From the NCBI GenBank assembly GCA_009363875.1, contig CM018682.1, forward strand, positions 52,769,372-52,833,371: 64,000 nt of DNA. The letters run 5' to 3'. The DNA comes from Mikania micrantha. Its lineage: Eukaryota > Streptophyta > Magnoliopsida > Asterales > Asteraceae. The notes under the pieces are model-generated. The model made no database searches. It worked only from the letters and a program-made list of their open reading frames with translations, and had not been told where the DNA came from. Made by a program: the position numbers and the translations under genes. Of the stretch, positions 56,529-64,000 are shown one piece after another. Position 1 is the stretch's first letter. The number at the start of each line of letters is the position of its first letter.

Positions 56529-58551
56529 CATCAGATATTTTTTTATTTTATTTTTTTGCGTTTTAGTTTTTACGGGGAGAAAATTTTGACAAATCAAAAA
56601 CACAAAACATTAAAAAAAATTAAAATTTTGAGAAATTGATTCGACCTAATGAGAAATGATAGTACATTGTAGCAATTGGAAGCACATCTGTATCATACTA
56701 GAATTTAAACATAAAGAGCATTTACAATTACTTAGTATGATATTTTGGTAGGTTTATAACTTAGTTGAGATAACTTTTGAAAAAATTTTGATTATATTTT
56801 GTGAGAAACAGTTGTTTAGAACACAGTGCTTAGCTTTGTCCTGATTGAGTGGTTGTTAATATTACAATATGTTTCTTGAAGAAAAATTACTAAATTACTA
56901 GTTTTGATCATGTGTTCAATTTTAAAAGAAATTCTAAAGAATGTTTTTTTCTTTTGTTTTAGTGTAAAACTGAAACATTCTTTGCGTATACTTACGTATC
57001 GACCTGATTGTTGTAGCTTTAAACAATTCAAATTTGTTTTCTTGCTTTGATTAAGTTTTGGACAATCTCTACGTATATGAGAATATCGATCTGATTGTTA
57101 AAAGCTTAATCTTAATTTATTGTTTTGTTCAATTTCTGGATCATCTGAGCATACGAAAGTATCAACCTTGATTCCAAGATTTTGAACAATTTCAATTTGT
57201 TTTACATTTTGTTGGTTTTGAAAAAGAAATTCTACTTTGTTTTGCATGATCAAGCTAGTTAAAATTCTATTAAATTGTTTCAAGGATATTATTGTTTGTT
57301 TAATTATTCACAAAACGAGGATGTGTTCAAGTAAATGTAGAAGATAAAGTATTTGATGGTTTTGTTTCAATTGATATATTAACTAACTAATTAAATTTAA
57401 AGAGGATTTATATACTGACAATCATCTTTGAATTGTAGTTTGCTGATAAACATATTCATTAATTCAATCAGGTGTGTTGATGATTGTAATACAATATGAT
57501 CTCACGTCTGGATTTTTCTCACCAAAAACTATGTGTTTGTTTTGGTTATTTTCATATTGCATAATTAGGTTCATTACATTTGTAGTGTGTTTGATAGAAA
57601 ATTTGAAAAATACAAAAATATTTTTGGTTTATATATGATGTTAAATCAATAATTTTTGATTATTTGTTTTAACTCTGAAATATTAAAACATTGGTTTGTT
57701 TGAAATCTTAAATAAAATTGATTTTTGGAAAGGTTTCTTTGGAGGTTCGTTTGATAGGTTTGTGAGAAGGTTCATTCATCAGGTTTGCTAAGAGGTTCGT
57801 TCAACATGTTTGTTGAAAGGTTCGCTTGAAAAGGTTTGTTGACAGGTTCGTTCAATAGGTTTGTTTGAAGGTTCGTTCAAAAGGTTTGTTCATAGGTTCG
57901 TATATATACAAAGGTTCGTGACTCAGCTTCGTCACTTTCATCAAACACACAACCGTGAACCTTCACTCTTTGATTTTTATTTTTTCGATTTTGGATCTTT
58001 TAGTATCTTTGCCATATACCATTAGATTCGGAATTGTCTTGTGATTCTAAATAGGTAAATAGATTGGAGTTTGACCAGCTAGATATGTAGATATTTTTAT
58101 TTTAAGGTCTAGTTAGTCGAACCGATATTTATGAGTATAAATCTGTTTAAATCAAAAGTTGAGGGAAATTGCTTTTATTAAAGTTGTTAATTTGTGAATG
58201 GCGAACCTATGGGTATAATTTGTTTAATCTAATTCATAGATTTGGATTTTGAATTTAAAATGGAACAGGTTTGTTAATTTGAATATGTTCATTTGAACTT
58301 AAAAGGTTCAGGCCGAACCTCTTTAGATTATTGAACCGAACCTTGGTTGGTCAAAGGTTCGTTTGACCATCAGGTTCACAGTATATTCAAAGTTCGTTCA
58401 TTTATAGGTTCATGAATTTTAAATAGGTTTGTCTTGTATATAGGTTCGTCTAATCTAGGTTCGGCAAAGGGAGGGTTCGCTGGTTTCATACTTAGAATTT
58501 TTTTTTTTAATTTTTTCAATTTTTTAATTGATGTTTGTTTTGCTTGTAGAA
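56529..58551 (+). promoter_or_regulatory. Element G pol-ORF3 spacer with GGTTCG array and TATA box
   Basis: 56529-57700 is AT-rich with no signal that I can support. From 57735 to 58490 there are at least 11 GGTTCG and many GGTTTG words. TATATATA (57900-57907) sits inside the array, as in the 3' LTR (62326-62333). A donor-like TAG|GTAAAT (58055/58056) and an acceptor-like CTTGTAG just before the ORF3 ATG would define a 5'-UTR intron of about 490 nt. An internal promoter for ORF3 is inferred. Confidence 0.5.
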
Positions 58552-61500
58552 ATGGCAAATCTAACTTTCGGGGATAAACACAATCTATGTGCCTATCTGG
58601 ATCCAACGACAAAGAATGGCAAGGATTTTAGACCGATGATCGAGTTTTTAAGACGATCAAGGATATATTATGCTATCTCCAATTCATGCCACATCTATAG
58701 ATCACATATTCAGAGTTTTTGGGAGTCAGCCAGGTTGATTACTGTGGATGATACTTATGTGATTGAAGCTAATGTGCTTGGACAGGCCATTACGATTACT
58801 AAAGCTGATATCAGGAGAGTTTTGCAGTTTGGTGGTCAACCTGAGGGAATGACTTTGATTCCTGAAAGGTGTATCAAGGGATGCTTCATGAGGATCAGAT
58901 ATTTTGGGGTTTACAGTGAGTATTCTATCAAGAAAGGCAAGCTGCCTTTACAGTACAAGTTCTTAGCTCATGTACTTCTTCACTGTCTTAGCATGAGGAA
59001 ATGTACCTTTGATGAGTTGAGAGATCTGATGAGGTCTGCTATGGTGGCTTTGATTCTGAACAAGCCATTCAACTTCTCTGAAATGATCTTCAGATACTTG
59101 TCACACAATATTACCAAGGCTAAAGAGAGATTCTTCATGTATCCCAGATTCATTCAGATGCTGATTGATGAGAGCTTTCTAGAACATAATTTGCCAATGA
59201 TTGCTTCTGACATTCTCAAGCTAAAACATATGACTGATTCCAGTCTTGGACAAGTTAAGATTTATCAGAAGAGCACTGATGAGATTCTCACAAAAGATGT
59301 GATTTCTCATTGTGCTAGAGCTAACTTTGTTGCTCCATTGGATGATGCTTGGAGACATGAAGACTCAAACTCAGAAACTGAGCAAATTGATGATGATGAT
59401 GATCAACAACCACCACCTCCTCCTAAAGATCCACAAGCCAGACAATCTCAAGCACAATCTTCTCAATCACATCAACAAGCACAAGATCCAGTTCAAGAAA
59501 CTCCAAATGTAACTCCTACTACATTGGTTCCTCTTCAAGTTATTTATCCAGATCAACAAGATGCTTAAAGACAAGAAGATGCTACCGCTTCTTCACCACA
59601 TGTTGAGGCTGAAGATGTTGATGCTGAAGTTGATGAAGAATCTACTGAATCAGAGATAGAAATAGTTCAAGTTGCAACAGAATGGTGAGGAGACTGAAGA
59701 AAAGGTCAAAACAACAACAACAAAATGTAGAAGAAAGAGAATAAATGAATGATCCTAACTTTATAGTTGATGAACCAGATACATCAAGGCCTAAGAAGAA
59801 GAAGAGGATGGCTAAGGTGCCTAAAAAGAAGAAGTCTAGGACTCCAAGGATTATTGTATCATCTCCTATGATTACATCTTCAGCTCCTACTTCTATTTTT
59901 GTAACTGTACCTATTTCTATTGCTGCAACTGTGCAAGAAGCTGTTGTATCTACTTGTCAAGTTCTTGTTCTTACAGAAACTTCCATGCTTGATTTTGAGT
60001 ATGTAAATGTTGCATCATTCATGCCTTCATTTGTGAATGCTACAACAGTTACAACATCATTCCAAGAAACTTCTACTTCCAGGGTTGATTCTATGTTTGA
60101 GGGATTGGATGATTTGGACTTAAGATTCTCTTTGGATTATGGTGATTCTAAATTAAGAAGGAGGATTTCTATTCTATCACAAGAGTTTGATAAATACAAG
60201 AAGCAGAAGGAGAATGCTGAAATTGAAAGACCAACTTCTTCAAGTCAAACTGATATGGATGTGATGAGAAGTCATATTTCTCAACTTCAGAAGTGGAGAG
60301 AAGAGGATTTGCAAGATAAGAAGTTAATGAATGATAGAATTGCATCACTGGAGAGATTGACTGAAGAACAGAATGTTGAAATTGCTAATTTGAAGAAAGA
60401 GAATAAAGTGTTGAAGCAAAAGGTTAATGAGATTCAAGTCAAAGGTGTTAATATTGAGACTCAGGCTGAAGCTACTGGTGCTAGTGTTGATCCAGTGTAT
60501 GTCAATATTGATGATGAGGAAGAGGAATAGAAGGTTGATTATGAAGACTCTGACTTTGATGAACATCCAAGCTTTAATGCTTTCAATGATGATGGTGGAG
60601 ATGATGATGGTGATATGACTGGAGTTGGAAGTTCAAGTAGATTGAATTCCATAACTGGAGCGATAGTGATTTACAAGCCATCTGAAATTTCTTTTGATGC
60701 TAATCGAATTTCATCTGTTTCATCTATTTCATCTGATAAAGCCAAGGATAATGAAGATGTGGAAATTGAAGATTTGACAGAGTTGGAGTATCCAAAGCTG
60801 GTTGTTGATAATTCATTACAAATATTTATGGAGTTATTCAAACAAACTGCTAATGGAAGGAATGAAGTTAGAGACTTGGAGGAAGGAGAGAATGAAGGTG
60901 GTTATTCCAAAGAAGATTTAGCTGTATTGTTTGGAATAAAAGCCAATGATTTACAGATAGCTAATGATTCAGGAAAGATGATAGTTGGATAATTAGATCA
61001 GTCGTTTGAAGTTGAACAAGATGATTATGTTGATGAAAGTTTATATAATTTGCAAACTTTGAAGAAAATTTTTGACATTGAAGTTCATAAAAGAGCTCCA
61101 AGACAACAGGTGATCTAATGAAGATCAAGACTCATATGGATATGTGGAGAGAGAGTCAAGAAGAACACAAGTATATCATGGATCATTTAATGATTTTTAA
61201 GCAAATGCTTGAAGTGTTTGATGAACAAGTTCATGAAGATCAATTAAGACAATTCTCAAGATTCAAGATTGGATCAAAATCCAAGATGCGAGGAAGAATT
61301 GTGAGTTATGGATACTTTCACAACATTCCAGGAATTTTGAAGAACAGAGGATGCTATGTTGTAAAAAGAACTGATGGATGCCAATACTTTGGAAAAGCAT
61401 TTGATATTATGTCATTACCTTCTTTTAAGTGTATGCAGTTATCATGACTGAGAATGATAAAGCCTATTCAGACTGAACATAATGAAAGATTTGAGAAGCT

Positions 61501-62080
61501 TTTAAAGAAAGAAGCTAGGACAGGTTGGAATTGGTTGGTTCCATAGTTTTCAGTATTGAAGCATAATTCCTATGTGTATCCAAAGCCAAAAGTGTACTCT
61601 AAACCAAGATTGAGAAAGATATAACAAAATTGGAATTCTTCTTTCAAGTTTTGGTTCTATGATGAAAGAACTTCTGAAGCAGTTATTCTATTGAAAGAAA
61701 ATGAGAAGTGGAGAGTGATTAGATTGCTTGATCCTGTTTGGTTGGTTAACTGTTCAAAACAAGATACAGATCTACTCAATGAAGTTGAAATCTATGCAAG
61801 TGAAGGATTTCATGATGTTGGTGTGAGTTACAAAGACATGGCTGTACAATTTCAAAAGATAGAGAGGATGTGTTATACTTTAGGGATTCATTCTGGATGC
61901 AGAAGGGATGATGTGAATTAATTGTATATTGAGTTGATGGCATTGTAGAAAGAGATTGATGAAAGAGATGTAAAGATGGAAGCTGAACGATTTTCAAAGA
62001 TTCCAAAGTCAGTTGTTATTCATGCTGCAGATAATGTTTGTGAAGATCAATCATCAAGTGGAACTCGGATTGCAAGTTGA
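58552..62080 (+). pseudogene. Element G ORF3 (post-pol ORF of unknown function)
   Basis: MANLTFGDKHNLCAYL at 58552, chosen over an in-frame ATG 24 nt upstream because it matches F's start and lies just after the acceptor-like site. The first 339 codons are open: a globular N-terminal domain (SHIQSFWES, VLQFGG, ERCIKGCFMRIRYFGVY, FNFSEMIFRYLS, KERFFMYPRFIQM), then an acidic Gln/Pro-rich linker. After a stop and frameshifts come a basic patch KKKKRMAKVPKKKK (about 59775), a coiled coil (about 60150-60440), acidic tracts and a C-terminal region with GYFHNIPGILKNRGCYVVKR and WRVIRLLDPVWLVNC, ending at TGA 62078-62080. No signal peptide, membrane helix or known enzyme motif is evident, so I do not call it envelope. 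About 1170 codons in all. Confidence 0.8.
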
Positions 62081-62110
62081 AGACAAAGGCTTTGAAGATT
62101 TTGAAGCAAC

Positions 62111-62567
62111 TATTAAGGGGGAGTTTGTTTGGACATTTTGTAATAGTTTGCTTTCAAAAGTTTGTAATTTATAATAAGTTTTGCTAAGGTTCGCCTGGCC
62201 CACGAACCTAGGCAGGTTTTGTATAGGTTCAGCGAACCTATGGTTATGTATTGTAAATGTTCGTCCAGCGAACCTAAAGGTTCGTCTGGCAAACCTAATG
62301 GTTCGGCTACGTTCGTTTGCTCTTGTATATATAGCAAGTTTGTCTGTCTTTTGTGTGTGTGTGTGACAGATCTGAGAGGGAGAGAATCTGTGAGAAAGTT
62401 GTGAACTGTGTGTTCAAGTCTCATGTCATTGTAATATGATTTGTTTATCAATGAACATGATATTTTACTTAATGATTGTGTATCTTTGATTCATATAGAT
62501 CTAATCTAGATTCCGCATAGATTTGATTGTTAATAGAATTCCGTTGATAGATCCAGAGAAATCTACA
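62111..62567 (+). repeat. Element G polypurine tract and 3' LTR
   Basis: The tract TTAAGGGGGAGTT (62113-62125) precedes TGTTTGG at 62126, matching F (GGTTGAGGGAGTT then TGTAGAG). The LTR carries GGTTCG words (62190-62310), TATATATA (62326-62333) and a proposed end AGAAATCTACA at 62567, giving 442 bp. The end resembles F's GATCTGGACCTACA. No 5' partner is available to confirm the right edge. Confidence 0.75.
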
Positions 62568-63874
62568 AATCAAGATTTGAGTTTGAAACTTACTTGGTGA
62601 AGGATTTTCTTGAAAAATCACTAAAAACCCCACTATTGAAGCTTGATTCTTTATTTCACTTGATCTTGACTTGACTACCACTTGGAACTGATTATGAATG
62701 AAATTTAGAAGTGATGGGAAGAAGGCCTGGTCGAAATTGAGGGCATGGGAATGAAGAATGGTGTGTCAATTTCCTTGGCTTTATATGGTCTAAACTTGTT
62801 TTCCAAATTTGACAACTTTATTTTTTTTCATATTATCTGATATTCATCAGATTTAATGGGATAGACATGGATCAATTCAAGAATTTAATTGTTGTTGCCA
62901 TTTTCAGAATCGTTTGTTCGGCTTTTCGTGTATAACTTTAGGAATTGCTAATAATGATCAGCTATCATTTTCATGCTTCTAATTACGTATGATTATGATT
63001 ATAATGTGATTAGGAAGTTCGGGTTGTCATGAATTTGTCAATTACACATGCCGAATTGCCATTTCGCAAATTTTCGCAGTTTGACTTAGTGAACTTAGGA
63101 ACTCTTTGATTTAGTTCTGTTATCAGTTATATTACTTCAATTCATCATATAATTGATAAATTTAATTTTGAACTCTTGAATTTGGTTTTTGGTCATTATT
63201 ATAGAAATTTCGCGTAATTCGGTAATTCTGCGTAATATCGTTTGTAATTTGTTTCATCTTGTAATTTCCTTACATATATTCACACATTCACGTGTATATA
63301 AATATTCAATCATGATTTAATTAATTAAAATGTTAATTCATGAATTTAGAAATTACCCCGCAACAAAGAACAAAATGTCACATGGACCGACCATCCACTG
63401 TTGGTTGAGTTGACTTCGGTCCTCCGTGGTGATTGTTTACTACTTCAGTATTGTTAGGAATGCTAGATTGGTCAAACATAATTTGTTAACATTATTTGAT
63501 CAGCGTATGGTTTTATTACATGTTTTAGTTCATATTGGCTTATCATCACATGTGACAACTTATCTTTTATCAAACTATTTGTTTGTGTGCGCTTAAACCT
63601 GTGAAGCTCACCAAGTCTTTGTAGTTGATCTTGATTTTAAACATGTTGGTGGAAATGCAAACTAAGCACGCTTTGGACCTAGTTTAAGAATTTATTAGTC
63701 CATTATGTTGGAACTTGAATTGATGTAATTGTTAGAGTTTAAATCTTTTGACTATGTATTGAATGTTGGAATTTAATGAAATGTGATTTAAGGAATTACA
63801 ACTTATGCCCTGCTCTATGAACAATCTACACTTCATGGCGCACCGATGTTTCCGCTATCGGTTGGGGTTTTACA
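62568..63874 (+). repeat. Flank of G and 3' part of a gypsy 5' LTR (element H)
   Basis: The last part is homologous to the end of C's LTR: GAACAATCTACACTTCATGG, then TATCGGTTGGGGTTTTACA at 63874. Upstream, CTCACCAAGTC...TTTGTAGTTGATC (about 63607-63635) matches the acceptor region of C's LTR intron, but the acceptor itself is lost. How far left this LTR reaches is not clear. 62568-62800 read on the minus strand has a TATAAAG-like promoter context and could belong to another LTR such as D's. Confidence 0.55.
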
Positions 63875-64000
63875 GATTGGTATCAGAAACTGGTTTAATG
63901 ACAATTAGGTTACTAAAATTAGATGACCTAGACTATAACCATAGAATGCTTGCACTCTAAAGTTGCCATGCTAGGCCATGAATTGATATGTGAACTTTAT
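63875..64000 (+). promoter_or_regulatory. Element H primer binding site and leader
   Basis: TTGGTATCAGAAAC follows the LTR end, two bases off the initiator tRNA-Met PBS. GACCTAGACTATAACCATAG (63925-63944) matches the 3' arm of the PBS-adjacent hairpin of C. The inner TAGGT/ACCTA pairing is kept, but the 5' arm has decayed to GTTTAATG. The element continues beyond the window. Confidence 0.7.

Larger units (their letters stand above)
49500..62567 (+). mobile_element. Element G: Ty1/copia element with third ORF, plus strand, decayed
   Basis: Gag (49885), pol (53164-56528), spacer, ORF3 (58552-62080), polypurine tract (62111-62125) and a 3' LTR (62126-62567). No 5' LTR or convincing PBS was found before gag, so the 5' end is truncated or too diverged. 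Domain order, knuckle layout, ORF3 and spacer design match element F, but the element-specific repeat word is GGTTCG, not TCGAA. Confidence 0.82.

Noticed and set aside
58552..62080. Calling ORF3 an envelope gene
   Set aside because: No signal peptide, transmembrane helix or cleavage site is visible; the features are a globular domain, acidic linker and coiled coil.

Overview
This window is a block of nested LTR retrotransposons from a plant nuclear genome. I see no host gene, tRNA or rRNA. The clade is inferred: several long-LTR Ty3/gypsy chromoviruses of Tekay type, and Ty1/copia elements with a large extra ORF after pol, fit a large eudicot genome, probably Asteraceae. That last step is family knowledge, not something shown by the sequence.

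Layout, outermost host first. Element D (gypsy, minus strand) is split in three: a gag-protease remnant at 29392-30975, a leader at 31000-31679 continuing at 47975-49224, and the end of its 5' LTR from 49225. Element B (gypsy, plus strand) sits in D's protease region; it shows a 5' LTR fragment (21136-21675), a pol-less interior with a broken gag (21676-24673) and a 3' LTR (24674-29386). Element A (gypsy, plus, 1-21135) sits in B's 5' LTR. Element C (gypsy, plus, 2083-15479) sits in A's reverse transcriptase. C is young and structurally complete: two 3635-bp LTRs differing at about five sites, 5-bp target duplications CTCGG, PBS, an uninterrupted 1520-codon gag-pol ORF, and a polypurine tract.

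Element F (copia, minus, 31680-47974, duplications ATATG) sits in D's leader, and F's 3' LTR was split by solo gypsy LTR E (minus, 31730-36097, duplications AACAC). Element G (copia, plus, about 49500-62567) is heavily decayed but keeps gag, pol, a long third ORF and a 3' LTR. The window ends with the end of another gypsy 5' LTR, a PBS and a leader (element H, from 63874).

The most interesting signals are not genes. (1) An 80-90-nt stem-loop module recurs in gypsy LTRs and leaders; its arm sequences change completely between copies but stay complementary. (2) A hairpin directly downstream of the PBS is shared by independent gypsy elements. (3) Gypsy LTRs of three families carry a strong 5' splice donor, and the matching acceptor region is shared, suggesting an intron inside the LTR. 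(4) A 28-bp quasi-palindrome with a TGACGAT core recurs in U3. (5) Both copia elements carry a homologous ORF3 after pol, preceded by a spacer holding the same short TCGAA or GGTTCG motif array plus TATA box found in that element's LTR, as if an LTR-type promoter had been copied upstream of ORF3.
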